Assembly (NCBI RefSeq): GCF_018223345.1
Contig: NZ_CP073587.1
Coordinates: forward strand, 2,763,001 to 2,827,000
Origin: Shewanella yunxiaonensis
Lineage (GTDB): Bacteria; Pseudomonadota; Gammaproteobacteria; Enterobacterales; Shewanellaceae
DNA: 64,000 nt
Reading direction: 5' to 3'
Below the pieces are notes generated by a model. That model saw nothing but the letters and a program-made list of their open reading frames with translations. It did no database searches and was not told the DNA's origin. This document shows, piece by piece, positions 47,933-57,723 of this stretch. Made by a program: the position numbers and the translations under genes. Within the stretch, counting starts at the first letter, position 1. Every line of letters starts with the position of its first letter.

Positions 47933-48406
47933 TTCGAGTCGAACAGGCTTGCCACGGCTTCTCATCAGGTGACGGTGGGATTCACTGAAGTAATGATGCG
48001 TTGCGGCATTTTTTGTAGCACAACAAAATCTGCATGTTATTAAGACATCTCTTGATTGCATGAATATTTGAGTAATCTCAGGCCTTACCAAACGGAGTTA
48101 GGGACATAAATGCCATCGCTATTACGGCGTTGGTAGATAGCATAGGCTTGGTGCTGCCAATAGATTTCCATTACGAAGGTTTTCGTTCCAAATACTCTGT
48201 CCATGAGCATCGTCCTTTGATATTCCGACGTTCCAAGAACTAGCGAGTCGTCTAAGGGCCAACAGCCAGCTAGATCAAGGAGAGCAGAAAGAACACTGGT
48301 TTAATGTATTAAACTTAGCTGTGGAAAATTCCAATTACGTCACGAGGAACTTGAATGATACGAAATTGTAGACCAATTCAATTAGTGTCAAATGGTTACA
48401 AAATCG
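47933..48406. other. Gap between hmp and the second norR
   Basis: About 470 bases. A minus-strand frame near 48090-48205 (MDRVFGTKTFVMEIYWQH...) has protein-like composition but no start context and no match I know; it may be a fragment of a lost gene. Nothing else is recognised. Confidence 0.4.
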
Positions 48407-49960
48407 TTATTTTAAGTTGAGACGTTTCATTAACCGGTGCAAATTACCCGGATTGACTTTCAACTGCTCTGCAGTAGCACTTAGCTTCTTATCATTCTCC
48501 AGATAAGCACTCTGCACAAGCTGTGTCTGAAATAGATCAATGGCCTCTTTTAATCCTAGGTGCAGATACTCAGTTGTATTAGTTACCCACCCACCGTCAA
48601 CCGGCAGGGAGTCAATAACGTGCTGGTTTGTCATCTCAATAGAAAAGTTAAAATGGTGCGGAAGCAGAATTATCTGCTCAGATTGGGTATTAGACTTTGC
48701 AATCACTGACGCTCTGTTTATCGCATGTTCCAGTTCACGGACATTACCGGGCCAGCTGTAATTCTGAATAACGGTCAGGGTTGCCGCATCTAGGCTGATA
48801 TTGGCGACACCTAACTTATGTGCGCATCGCTCCGCGAAGAAGCCAGCAAGCAATACAACGTCTTTATCACGTTCTCGTAAGGGAGGCACAAAAACAGGAA
48901 AGACACCCAGTCGATGGTACAGATCTGCTCTGAAATTACCTTGCTTCACTTCTTCATGCATTACCCGGTTAGTGGCAGCAATAATTCGGACATTTACCTT
49001 GATATTCCGGTCATCGCCGACTCGCTGTATATCACCATACTGAAGAGCGCGGAGTAGTTTGGCCTGCAGTGAAAGAGATAGTTCACCAACTTCGTCCAGA
49101 AAAAGGGTGCCATTATCTGCCAGTTCAAATTTACCCTTACGGTTACTAATGGCTCCAGTAAAAGCCCCCTTTACATGCCCAAACAACTCACTTTCGGCCA
49201 CAGATTCCGGGAGCGCCGCGCAGTTCAGGTATACCAAGGCATTGTCCGAGCGACGGGATTGGCTATGAAGCGCATTTGCTACCAGTTCCTTACCTACGCC
49301 CGTTTCCCCCATGATCAGTACCGAGAGATCAGTATCTGCCACTGCATCAATTTGAGATTTAAGCTCCAGCATTGGTGAAGACTGGCCAATAATCTCTTCA
49401 GGGTAATTTAGTTTTCTTGACCGCTTTGGGGATGCAGCTCCAACCCCAGCAGTCCGTTCCAATTGCTCCATCAATAAGGCCGTATTCAGGCTGCTGGCAG
49501 CCAAGGCACTCACAATCCGAAGATCATCATTGTTAAAATAATCAAATTGAGCCGGATCAAAAGCGTCGATGGTAACAGCACCAATTAAACGATCGTCCAG
49601 CATTAGCGGCAGACCGATACAGGAGTGAACCTTGAGCTCCTCCTCATGATTGGGTATCAGGCCGTCATAGGGATCGGGCAGATCACTATCGGGGGGAAAA
49701 CGCACAATATCTCCAGCCCTAGCTATGGCCTCAAGGCGGGGATGCTTCTCAATATCAAACCTGCGCCCAAGTACATCCTCACTTAGTCCATTAATCGCCA
49801 AAGGTACAAACTGCTGATTGCGGAATAGTAACAAGGCTGAAGCATCACATTTCAGAGTATGGCGGATAGTAGAAAGTAGTCGGTCAAACCTATCCTGATC
49901 AGAAATACCGGAAGTTATGTCCAGCGCAACCTGTACCCATGCGTTACCAAGCTGTTCCAT
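48407..49960 (-). CDS. norR: Nitric oxide reductase transcription regulator NorR
   Basis: 517 residues with the NorR plan: GAF domain (about 20-170), AAA+ domain with GETGVGKE, the canonical sigma-54 loop GAFTGA and [16 protein letters not shown], and a C-terminal Fis-type HTH ([27 protein letters not shown]). It is divergent from norVW, as in E. coli. It is clearly related to but distinct from the regulator at 44884-46422, and the boxes before norV differ from those before hmp. Confidence 0.95.
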   Translation of the reverse strand: MEQLGNAWVQVALDITSGISDQDRFDRLLSTIRHTLKCDASALLLFRNQQFVPLAINGLSEDVLGRRFDIEKHPRLEAIARAGDIVRFPPDSDLPDPYDGLIPNHEEELKVHSCIGLPLMLDDRLIGAVTIDAFDPAQFDYFNNDDLRIVSALAASSLNTALLMEQLERTAGVGAASPKRSRKLNYPEEIIGQSSPMLELKSQIDAVADTDLSVLIMGETGVGKELVANALHSQSRRSDNALVYLNCAALPESVAESELFGHVKGAFTGAISNRKGKFELADNGTLFLDEVGELSLSLQAKLLRALQYGDIQRVGDDRNIKVNVRIIAATNRVMHEEVKQGNFRADLYHRLGVFPVFVPPLRERDKDVVLLAGFFAERCAHKLGVANISLDAATLTVIQNYSWPGNVRELEHAINRASVIAKSNTQSEQIILLPHHFNFSIEMTNQHVIDSLPVDGGWVTNTTEYLHLGLKEAIDLFQTQLVQSAYLENDKKLSATAEQLKVNPGNLHRLMKRLNLK

Positions 49961-50003
49961 GACTATATCCTCACCCTTAAAAATTATCTAAACGACAATA
50001 TTA

Positions 50004-50077
50004 TTATCATATTGATAACTGCAATAAAATATCAAAATGACAAAAAGAATAAGCTGATAAAGTTATCTTGATGATAT
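50004..50077 (+). promoter_or_regulatory. Three NorR-type boxes of the TTATCA-N3-TGATAA kind
   Basis: TTATCATATTGATAA (50004-50018, perfect dyad), ATATCAAAATGACAA (50029-50043) and TTATCTTGATGATAT (50063-50077). Three boxes upstream of a sigma-54 promoter is the E. coli norVW arrangement. Confidence 0.7.
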
Positions 50078-50093
50078 GAAAGGGATAATTTTT

Positions 50094-50109
50094 TGGCACG
50101 CTTCATGCC
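50094..50109 (+). promoter_or_regulatory. Sigma-54 promoter of norVW
   Basis: TGGCACGCTTCATGCC matches TGGCACG-N4-TTGCA/T except for the first base of the -12 element. It lies 40 bases before norV. Confidence 0.82.
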
Positions 50110-50149
50110 CTTATAAGACAAACCTTCACAACTGATTTAGGGTAAAAAG

Positions 50150-51607
50150 ATGACGATTCATGTAAAAAACAATATTCACTGGGTTGGACAACGTGACTGG
50201 GAAGTTCAGAATTTCCATGGTACAGAATATAAAATGACAAAAGGAACCAGCTACAACAGTTACCTGATCCGTGAAGAGAAAACCGTACTGATCGATACGG
50301 TTGATCACCGTTTTAGCTACCAGTTCCTACAGAACCTAGAGATGGAGATAGATCTGAATGATATCGACTTTATCGTGGTAAACCATGCAGAGGAAGATCA
50401 CTCAGGTGCTCTATCTGCACTGATGGAAAAAATACCGGGAACTCCCATCTATTGTACTGAAGCAGCAATCGACTCTATTGTCGGACATCACCACCATCCA
50501 GAGTGGAATTTCAAAACCGTCAAAACTGGCGACAGTGTTGATATCGGTAACGGAAAACAACTTATCTTCATTGAAGCCCCAATGTTGCACTGGCCTGACA
50601 GTATGATGACCTATATGACAGACGATGCGGTCCTATTCAGTAATGATGCTTTCGGCCAGCATTACTGCGATGAGCACCTGTTTAACGATGAGGTAGATCA
50701 AAACGAATTGATGGATCAGTGCCTTCGTTACTACTCCAATATCCTGACGCCATTCAGCAACCTAGTGACAGCGAAAATCAAAGAAGTTCTAAGCCTTAAT
50801 GTACCTGTGGATATGATCGCCACCTCCCACGGTATCGTGTGGCGTGATAACCCGACTCAAATTGTTCATCAGTACCTTGAATGGGCAGACAACTATCAGG
50901 AAGAGCGGATCACCATTTTCTACGACTCAATGTCTAACAACACCCGCATGATGGCCGATGCAATTGCTCAGGGAATTCATGATATTGACCCGCAAGTGGC
51001 GGTAAAAGTATTTAACGTATCTAAACACGATAAAAACGAAATTCTGGCAAATGTGTTCCGCTCCAAAGGAATATTCGTTGGCTCATCCACCATGAACAAT
51101 GTAATGATGCCCAAAATTGCCGGTATGCTGGAAGAGATCACAGGCCTGCGCTTCAAAAACAAGAAAGCAGCTGCATTCGGCAGTTATGGCTGGAACGGAG
51201 GTGCCGTTGACCGCATTCATGCCCGCTTGACCGATGCAGGATTTGAAACAGCCTTAAGCCTGAAAACCAAATGGCGCCCAGATGGAAAAGCTATGCGTGA
51301 ATGTCGTGAACACGGCCGTCAGCTTGCGAAGCAGTGGGCACTGAATAACGAAACACTGATAGAGACAAAACCTGCACCAAGTGAATTGGCAGAACCTTCT
51401 GACAGTAAGGTACACCCGACAAATTGCCAGTGCATGATTTGTACTGTGTGTAATTGGATTTACGACCCTGCAATTGGCGAACCCAATCAGGGCGTTGAAC
51501 CTGGTACACAGTGGGACAACGTACCAGACTATTTCCTTTGTCCAGAGTGCAATCTGGGTAAGGAAGTCTTTGCGAAACATGCGAACAATGACCAGGAGGC
51601 AGCCTGA
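50150..51607 (+). CDS. norV: Anaerobic nitric oxide reductase flavorubredoxin
   Basis: A 485-residue cytoplasmic enzyme reducing NO to N2O without oxygen. The metallo-beta-lactamase domain holds the di-iron ligands ([11 protein letters not shown] and [10 protein letters not shown]). A flavodoxin domain (about 255-395) begins [20 protein letters not shown]. The C-terminal rubredoxin has two cysteine pairs ([21 protein letters not shown]). Its stop overlaps the norW start by one base. Confidence 0.97.
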   Translation: MTIHVKNNIHWVGQRDWEVQNFHGTEYKMTKGTSYNSYLIREEKTVLIDTVDHRFSYQFLQNLEMEIDLNDIDFIVVNHAEEDHSGALSALMEKIPGTPIYCTEAAIDSIVGHHHHPEWNFKTVKTGDSVDIGNGKQLIFIEAPMLHWPDSMMTYMTDDAVLFSNDAFGQHYCDEHLFNDEVDQNELMDQCLRYYSNILTPFSNLVTAKIKEVLSLNVPVDMIATSHGIVWRDNPTQIVHQYLEWADNYQEERITIFYDSMSNNTRMMADAIAQGIHDIDPQVAVKVFNVSKHDKNEILANVFRSKGIFVGSSTMNNVMMPKIAGMLEEITGLRFKNKKAAAFGSYGWNGGAVDRIHARLTDAGFETALSLKTKWRPDGKAMRECREHGRQLAKQWALNNETLIETKPAPSELAEPSDSKVHPTNCQCMICTVCNWIYDPAIGEPNQGVEPGTQWDNVPDYFLCPECNLGKEVFAKHANNDQEAA

Positions 51608-52749
51608 TGTATCCTCCTCTGATTATTATTGGGAGCGGCTTTGCCGCTTACCAACTGATAAAAACACTTCGTCGTAAAAATAGCGATATGCCTATCCAGT
51701 TATTTACCGCTGATAACGGGGACGAGTACAACAAACCGGATCTGAGCCACGTGTTTACCCGCCAGCAAAGAGCTAGTGACCTTATCACTATGACGGGAAA
51801 AGCATTTGCTACCCAGCAAAAAATTGAGATCTTTGCCAATACCAGAGTAGATAAGATTGATACCGACAATCACACCATTACCGCTAATGGCATCTGTTAT
51901 CACTACTCCAGGCTTGTTTTAGCAACCGGCGCCAAAACCTTTATTCCTATATTGACTGGTGATGCGACTGCAGAAGTTATTACGCTCAATAGCCTAGAAG
52001 AATATCGTGTTTCTGAACAACGTGTTACACAGGCACAACGAATCTTAATCATGGGCGGCGGTCTTATTGGTACTGAACTGGCGATGGATCTTTGTTCCGC
52101 AGGTAAGAAAGTACAGATACTGGATCCGAGCCCCCATCTTATGGCCAGCATGATACCTGACTTTGTCGCTACAGCCCTTGAACAGCAGTTACGGAACGAT
52201 GGGGTCCAGATTGACTGTCTGGACCATGTCATCAGTGTTGAATATGACCAAAGCTGTCTAGTTGCCACGACCAGAAACGGCTTACGCTACAAAACTGACT
52301 GCATAATCTCTGCCGCAGGACTGGTACCCAACACAGAACTTGCAAAAAAAGCCGGGTTAACGGTGCAACGAGGCATTGTTGTTGATAAGACACTGCGAAC
52401 TTCGGTTGACAATATCTACGCCCTTGGGGATTGCGCCGAAATTAACGGCAAGGTGATGGCATGTATGCAACCTATTGTACTCAGTGCAAATGTGCTGGCC
52501 AGTCAGTTACTTTCCAGTACAGGAGAGCTAAGCCTTCCAGCCATGATGACTAAAGTGAAAACTCCTCGCTATCCGATCCAGTCTGGTGGTAACTGTGACT
52601 CCGCAGCGAGTTGGCAGGTGAATATCAACGAGCACGGCATTCTGGCCAGAGCCTACAATCATAGCCAGCACCTGACCGGTTTCGTCGTTACTAAAGACAA
52701 TATAAGCCAAGCTTTCCCGCTGCTACGAGAGCTTCAGGCTGCTAACTAA
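51607..52749 (+). CDS. norW: NADH:flavorubredoxin reductase
   Basis: A 380-residue FAD- and NAD-dependent reductase that passes electrons to the rubredoxin of NorV. The FAD site starts PLIIIGSGFAAYQLIKTL, the NAD site is ILIMGGGLIGTELAMDL, and VDNIYALGDCAE is the second FAD motif. Translation is coupled to norV (TGATG), forming the norVW operon. Confidence 0.95.
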   Translation: MYPPLIIIGSGFAAYQLIKTLRRKNSDMPIQLFTADNGDEYNKPDLSHVFTRQQRASDLITMTGKAFATQQKIEIFANTRVDKIDTDNHTITANGICYHYSRLVLATGAKTFIPILTGDATAEVITLNSLEEYRVSEQRVTQAQRILIMGGGLIGTELAMDLCSAGKKVQILDPSPHLMASMIPDFVATALEQQLRNDGVQIDCLDHVISVEYDQSCLVATTRNGLRYKTDCIISAAGLVPNTELAKKAGLTVQRGIVVDKTLRTSVDNIYALGDCAEINGKVMACMQPIVLSANVLASQLLSSTGELSLPAMMTKVKTPRYPIQSGGNCDSAASWQVNINEHGILARAYNHSQHLTGFVVTKDNISQAFPLLRELQAAN

Positions 52750-52805
52750 GCGAATTGATTATTGTCGTCCGGTTAAATCAATCCATACATAGTGAGTAGA
52801 TAAGC

Positions 52806-53363
52806 ATGATGAATATCAGCTTCTCAGAGCCCGAAAGGCTAAAAGCAATTTTTGATAGCGAGAACCGAGAAGAGTGGCAAAAAACCAGCCATATCATTCG
52901 CAGCCTTGCGCTGAAAGAAAATGAAATTATTGCCGACATAGGCGCCGGCACCGGTTATTTTTCCGAAATTTTCTCGCATACAATCAAGGAAGGGAAAATC
53001 TATTCAATAGATTGTGAGCCCAATATGGTGGCCTATATGCGAAATAGATTTTCTAGTGAAGCGTTCAACAATATAAAGGTCATCTTGTCGCAACCGGACG
53101 ACCCATCCATTCCCCCTAGGGTCGATACCGTGTTTATCGCTAATACCTACCGTTTTATCCAGAACCGCGATGCGTTTCTGAATAAGATGCGAGAACAGAC
53201 GAGTCGGAAGACCAAGTTTGTCATCGTCGATTTTAGAGGCAGTAACGCACGCGTATCACCACAACTAGCGATTGATGAAGTTCAAAGAGCTGGATTTGAA
53301 GTGGTGGATTTTGATGTGGCGGGATGTCCAGAACACTATATTTTAACCTTCACGTTAAATTAG
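52806..53363 (+). CDS. SAM-dependent methyltransferase
   Basis: A 185-residue class I methyltransferase. The SAM-binding loop is IADIGAGTGYFSEIF, followed by the acidic end of strand two (IYSIDCEPNM). The substrate is unknown. It lies 56 bases after norW in the same direction with no terminator seen, so it may be expressed with norVW. Confidence 0.85.
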   Translation: MMNISFSEPERLKAIFDSENREEWQKTSHIIRSLALKENEIIADIGAGTGYFSEIFSHTIKEGKIYSIDCEPNMVAYMRNRFSSEAFNNIKVILSQPDDPSIPPRVDTVFIANTYRFIQNRDAFLNKMREQTSRKTKFVIVDFRGSNARVSPQLAIDEVQRAGFEVVDFDVAGCPEHYILTFTLN

Positions 53364-53455
53364 TAGCCGATTCCTACTTTTGCTATGCCTGCTTGTTAGA
53401 CAGCGATTAAGTGTTTATTCAACCGCGAAGCGGATATTTATAGAGAAGAAAGATT

Positions 53456-53791
53456 ATGAGTCACCAACGAATTCCAAAGAACTGGACCATTCAACGCTCA
53501 ACACCATTTTTTACTAATGATAATGTACCCACAGCACTGCTTTCTCACCATAACACAGCAGCAGGTGTTTTTGGCCAACTCTGCGTGATGGAAGGTGTTG
53601 TAACCTACTACGGGTTTGCTGATGAAAACGCAACTGAGCCTGAAATTAAGATCGTTATTCCTGCAGGTAGTTTCGCTACTAGTCCGCCACAATACTGGCA
53701 TTGTATTGAACTAAGCGATAACGCTCAGTTTAATATCAACTTCTGGTCTGATTCAGATAAAAAAGACCAACGGATGTACAACACCAAATAA
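53456..53791 (+). CDS. DUF1971 protein, YeaR/TehB-N-like
   Basis: A 111-residue cupin-like protein. WTIQRSTPFFTNDNVPTALL, FGQLCVMEGVVTYYG and PAGSFATSPPQYWHCIEL match the DUF1971 domain found alone in YeaR and at the N terminus of some TehB proteins. E. coli yeaR responds to nitrate and nitric oxide, which fits this block. GAGAAGAAAG precedes the ATG. Confidence 0.85.
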   Translation: MSHQRIPKNWTIQRSTPFFTNDNVPTALLSHHNTAAGVFGQLCVMEGVVTYYGFADENATEPEIKIVIPAGSFATSPPQYWHCIELSDNAQFNINFWSDSDKKDQRMYNTK

Positions 53792-53794
53792 TAG

Positions 53795-54253
53795 TCGTAA
53801 AGCGGGCCAATCTCTCATTACCCTGCGCGTCAGTGATAGACTCAGATGGGTAGCGGTTGCCGCACCCAAATACCTCAGCCACGCTCCAGAAATCGATGAG
53901 TCAAGGATCTGAAGCAGCATAACTGCATCCAGCTACGTACCGGCTTTGGTGTTATATACCAGTGGAACTTTGAAAAATGGCAATAAGATGCGCCATCGAT
54001 GTACCAGGTCAGTTATGCGTAAATGAAACGGCTATAGGTATGATATGGCGCTTGCTGGCAGAGGTATTAGGTACTTTTGGAAGAACGCATTGGACCTTTT
54101 TTGGAGAGTAGCACTCTACAAGTTGTATTGCCCGATTGGACACCAGTAGAAGAGCCGTTTTATCTCTATTATCCGGGCTGTAGACAAATACCGCCTAGCT
54201 GGAAAGAGTTGATTGATATCTTAAGAACTGACGCTAAAACGTGGGAAAGATGA
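53795..54253 (+). pseudogene. LysR-family regulator remnant
   Basis: Fragments of a LysR effector-binding domain appear in different frames: LRVSDRLRWVAVAAPKYLSHAP, then HNCIQLRTGFGVIYQWNFEKW after a shift, then DMALAGRGI, then EERIGPFLESSTL and WTPVEEPFYLYYPG...LIDILR. The DNA-binding half is missing. At least three frame breaks make it a clear pseudogene. Confidence 0.8.
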
Positions 54254-54453
54254 ACACTTGTCAACTAAACCGCCATTACAAAAATTAGGGCTAGTTTCGC
54301 CCCATGCTTAGTTCCGTCTTGAAGGTGCGAAAAACGGAATGGGGCAAAGATGCGTTAGCGATTCCTGTGCAGGCATACTTTTGAACAAAATTCCGCTTCT
54401 AGGCATTGTAGATTAGCAAACCATAAATCAACTAAGCTCTTAATATAATTAAT
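54254..54453. other. Short gap with a long imperfect hairpin
   Basis: GCCCCAT and ATGGGGC (about 54299-54345) pair, with CCGT/ACGG inside. It could be the end of a decayed element; no gene. Confidence 0.4.
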
Positions 54454-55188
54454 CTAAAATCTGTAATCATTTAACGGCCAAACCACTCCTCTTTCAAATG
54501 ATTGCATGTCCGTATTTAAACTCGGCACATCCAGCTCGTATGGAATCGCACCTAAATATCCATTGGAAAACCGTCTAACAATATAACCACTCAGATCTTT
54601 CTTGTAATCGGTAGGTATACACTGAGGCCATACACCACATAACAGTATTAAGTTAAACGATAAGTAGTGCCTGTCATAATTTGCACTTTCATATGAAATA
54701 GAAAGAGAAAGACCGTTACCGTACTTGACCTGAATTTGTACTAATTGACCATTCATCTTCAAACGAAAGTTCCCAAGTAAAAATATCAAACAGAAAACAA
54801 AATCACGGAAGCGTAGTTCGTTTCTAGACTCTATCGCATGGTTAATTCCAACGAGAGCAAAGATAGAACATAAACTAGCCTTAACTTCATCAAGAACGCC
54901 AATCCCGCTATTTCTTTGTTTCGGTAGATCTGCTCCATCAAAAGTTTCTAGAGTATTATCATCAAAAAAATCAATGACATCTTGGAATGCTGTGATCACT
55001 AGACCTCGGTCTTTTTCATCTGGATGAGCTAAAAAATCACCTAGCTCTCGAAAGATGCTTCCTTTAGGTGTGTAATCTCTAGCTAATACAATAAACATAG
55101 CAATATCATCTTGATCAAAAGATCTATTGATGAATTTTTCATAGAAACGTTCAATGTGATGATGTGTGTATTTATTCATTTCAACCAC
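54454..55188 (-). CDS. Hypothetical island protein
   Basis: 244 residues, cytoplasmic, acidic N-terminal half (FRELGDFLAHPDEKDRG) and a more hydrophobic middle. No family is recognised. AT-rich composition and an isolated position next to a LysR remnant and repeats suggest acquired DNA. ATG 55177 (MNKYTHHHIERF) is an alternative start. Confidence 0.65.
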   Translation of the reverse strand: MVEMNKYTHHHIERFYEKFINRSFDQDDIAMFIVLARDYTPKGSIFRELGDFLAHPDEKDRGLVITAFQDVIDFFDDNTLETFDGADLPKQRNSGIGVLDEVKASLCSIFALVGINHAIESRNELRFRDFVFCLIFLLGNFRLKMNGQLVQIQVKYGNGLSLSISYESANYDRHYLSFNLILLCGVWPQCIPTDYKKDLSGYIVRRFSNGYLGAIPYELDVPSLNTDMQSFERGVVWPLNDYRF

Positions 55189-55353
55189 TAACTTAACAGA
55201 TGTTTTTTCAGTCTATATGGGTTAATTATATTGGGTCAAACTAAGGACAAGTAAAGCGAGATAACTATCGCTCCAAACACAGAATGGGGCATAACTTTCT
55301 TCGCCTCAACTTAGCCCTGTTCATAAGCTTTAAAAACCTGAGTTTAGCAACAG

Positions 55354-55580
55354 TGCAACGTTCCCATAGACCTCCTAGTTAACCGTGCAACGGCCCCACA
55401 TACGCTCTCAGACCAACGAAAAAGTCCGCATACAAGTGATTTGGCCTTCATTTTGTTCAGTAAACGCCCCCAATTGGGCTTTGTGCAGCCCCTATCGTGC
55501 AACCATCCCATGGGTTTAAGGGGTTAATCGTGCAGCCAACCAATATATCCAAGGCTTAAACGTGCAACGTTCCCACATAT
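55354..55580 (+). repeat. Iteron-like GTGCAAC repeats
   Basis: Copies of GTGCAACGTTCCCACATA or close variants begin at 55354, 55386, 55497, 55530 and 55562, with a partial copy at 55483. Successive copies are often 32-33 bases apart. No gene lies in this stretch. It resembles a set of iterons or repressor sites ahead of the plus-strand cluster at 55819. Confidence 0.7.
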
Positions 55581-55593
55581 GCCCTTGCAGTGG

Positions 55594-55630
55594 CGTTACA
55601 TGTCACATTTTACATTCGTGACATGTAACG
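55594..55630. promoter_or_regulatory. Perfect 13-bp inverted repeat
   Basis: CGTTACATGTCAC and GTGACATGTAACG flank an 11-base centre. There is no T-run, so an operator, nic/oriT-type or partition site is more likely than a terminator. It adjoins the iteron-like array. Confidence 0.7.
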
Positions 55631-55730
55631 ATACATAAATATCTTTTTAAATTCATATATATACAATCAACCGGCAACACCAACCTAGCTCAAAATCTGG
55701 AAATTCCCTTCTGACTCTACAGACAAGACA

Positions 55731-55760
55731 TTTGTCCAAATCGGGCAGTTTGGCGTGCCA
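55731..55760 (+). promoter_or_regulatory. Transfer-region motif, copy A
   Basis: TTTGTCCAAATCGGGCAG continuing to TTTGGCGTGCCA. It ends 59 bases before the start at 55819. Copies B and C precede two minus-strand units at nearly the same distance. Confidence 0.75.
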
Positions 55761-55818
55761 ATCTCGGCGGTTATCAGCGGGATAATGGCTCCGTCCACTA
55801 AGCACGGGAGTTATTTTT

Positions 55819-56205
55819 ATGAAGTTAAATGGCATTGAACTGCTCAACCTAGCTGTAGCACATGAGCTAAGAGAAGTTTGGGTCGTCAGGTTAGACCCAC
55901 CCGATCAGCCCGGCAATCGAGGACCAGATGGAGAACTGCTCTGGCCGGAGGTTTTGCTGTGCAAGAGTTCTGACGATGCAACTCATTTGGCTGAGTACCT
56001 AAGCAAAGCAGCCTTTGATGATTTTTCTGATTTTATGGCCGCAGAAGAAGATGGGGAAATCCATTCAGAACCTCAGGACGCAGATCAGTACATAGTTGCG
56101 CTCTGTAAAAGCATTCAAAGGTACAGATACGCTTGGCTGGTAGAGCCGAGCATCAATAGCATCTCACAAATCACCTTGCTCAAGGAGGCTTTTCAACATG
56201 ATTAA
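55819..56205 (+). CDS. Hypothetical protein of conjugative element
   Basis: 128 residues, acidic, no signal peptide or known domain (MKLNGIELLNLAVAHELREV...). First gene of a plus-strand cluster behind motif copy A. Its stop overlaps the next start by eight bases, so they are coupled. Confidence 0.7.
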   Translation: MKLNGIELLNLAVAHELREVWVVRLDPPDQPGNRGPDGELLWPEVLLCKSSDDATHLAEYLSKAAFDDFSDFMAAEEDGEIHSEPQDADQYIVALCKSIQRYRYAWLVEPSINSISQITLLKEAFQHD

Positions 56206-57361
56206 AAAGTCATTGAGTTTGCTGGCCTTTACATTAATTGCATACTCAAACATTACACTTGCTCAAGAAAACGCCACTGTGGGCCAAAAATCCTCACAGG
56301 AAAAGCGCACCCAAAAAGAAACCACGTTGAACGATGAGACAAGCATGGAGTTACAACGCCAAAAGGGAGAGGAAGCAAGAAAAGGTGAGGAAAAAAGAGA
56401 CACGACTTCCACGTCAGCTCGACATGCAAGCGAAGCATCATCTAGGCAGCAATATCAAAATGCTCGCCGTCTTTCAGTAAAAACAGCACCACTTTCTATT
56501 CTCATAGAGCTATTTGCCTATGTCGAAAAAGGCAAATCTATAAGAGGGAAAACAGCAAACCTCATCAGAAATTGTTCGCTCATTACAAACCCACAAGCGC
56601 CACAATTTCCAGAGCTAGAACCCAAACCCCTAGTTACAAGCGTGCAGGCCTGCATGGCCTGGAACAAAGAAAAAACACTGGGACAATGCCAAGTTGAGTT
56701 GCAGCAGGCAGCTTTCAACTGGGCGACCACTGGCATGCCTTCATCCATAAGAGTTCCATCTGAACGACTGAAAAAAGAAGGGGTTTGCTGGGCAGTCTAC
56801 GGACTTGTAGCAGAAGCAACGCTGGATGAAATATCAAGCGGGATTTCGGTCAACGGAAGTGGCAAGTCAGCGATAAAAATGGCGCTTGCCAAGGCAATGA
56901 GTAAACAGCTCATACGTAATGACTTACCAGAAAAGGCCTTGAAGATAGTAGATAGACAATTTGGAAGGAACTGCGTAGTGCCATCTACACGAGGGTATCA
57001 GTATGAAGGAAAATACGAATGGTCTTGTGGCTCTTTTTCTGCTGATCCAAAAAATCTGTCAGCTTCAATCGGCGAGTTCACTGTCTTTGGCCGAGGAAAC
57101 TCACTCTTTGGAGAGTCATGGGAGCTGGAGACATCATTAAATCACGACACTCTTTTTTCATTATCGACTACCAGAACTAACTCAAAAGAAGCATCAACGT
57201 CTAATGCTCATTATGCAAGTACCGACAACCGCTCATCCAAGTCCCGTAATCTTTCAATGAGAACGTCTGAACGATTACAAACCGAGGAAGCATCCAATCT
57301 CAGCAATTCCACGGAGGCAAGCTTCACAGTGTCTCAGCCAGGCATAAAAGGGGGTAATTAA
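56198..57361 (+). CDS. Exported Ser/Glu-rich hypothetical protein
   Basis: 387 residues with a signal peptide (about 1-22, ending TLAQ), then a highly charged low-complexity stretch (QRQKGEEARKGEEKRDTT), a cysteine-containing middle domain with several paired cysteines, and a serine-rich C terminus. AAGGAGG lies ahead of the ATG. A periplasmic or surface role in conjugation is possible, but no family is recognised. Confidence 0.72.
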   Translation: MIKKSLSLLAFTLIAYSNITLAQENATVGQKSSQEKRTQKETTLNDETSMELQRQKGEEARKGEEKRDTTSTSARHASEASSRQQYQNARRLSVKTAPLSILIELFAYVEKGKSIRGKTANLIRNCSLITNPQAPQFPELEPKPLVTSVQACMAWNKEKTLGQCQVELQQAAFNWATTGMPSSIRVPSERLKKEGVCWAVYGLVAEATLDEISSGISVNGSGKSAIKMALAKAMSKQLIRNDLPEKALKIVDRQFGRNCVVPSTRGYQYEGKYEWSCGSFSADPKNLSASIGEFTVFGRGNSLFGESWELETSLNHDTLFSLSTTRTNSKEASTSNAHYASTDNRSSKSRNLSMRTSERLQTEEASNLSNSTEASFTVSQPGIKGGN

Positions 57362-57363
57362 AA

Positions 57364-57723
57364 ATGAAATCTGTACTGTATGGCATCATCATTGCCTGCC
57401 CAATAACAGCCATCGTGATCTACTTTGCCTTAACTGGTAGGCAGGAAGTTCTTATCCAACAAAAAACACATGAAGTTCAACAACAAATTCGCTCGGAAGA
57501 GTTTCATCGTGACTTCTCCAAGGCCTGGGCTGAGTTTGATCTACCCAACCAGCATGATAAGGCCCTTCTCTCGTCGGAAAACGCTGAACGGAACGAGCGA
57601 ATAAAACAGCTCAAAAAACTTCGCTCTCAGTTGGAAGCGGATAACGGTGAGTCAATGGATGACCTCAAAGGAGACTTAGCAGAGATGAGAAAAGCGTTAA
57701 AGGAATCCGCGCAGGAAAAGTAG
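57364..57723 (+). CDS. Small membrane-anchored coiled-coil protein
   Basis: 119 residues: one N-terminal membrane segment (about 3-22), then a charged coiled coil (ERIKQLKKLRSQLEAD). It starts two bases after the previous stop, so it belongs to the same operon. The topology suggests a periplasmic or cytoplasmic helical tether. No family recognised. Confidence 0.68.
   Translation: MKSVLYGIIIACPITAIVIYFALTGRQEVLIQQKTHEVQQQIRSEEFHRDFSKAWAEFDLPNQHDKALLSSENAERNERIKQLKKLRSQLEADNGESMDDLKGDLAEMRKALKESAQEK

Noticed and set aside
47743..47955. Minus-strand 70-residue frame after hmp
   Set aside because: It overlaps the hmp coding end and the hmp terminator hairpin.
55354..55580. CRISPR array
   Set aside because: Repeats are short and variable with irregular gaps (one gap near 97-111 bases, one near 14), and no cas genes are seen. 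They are better read as iteron-like sites.
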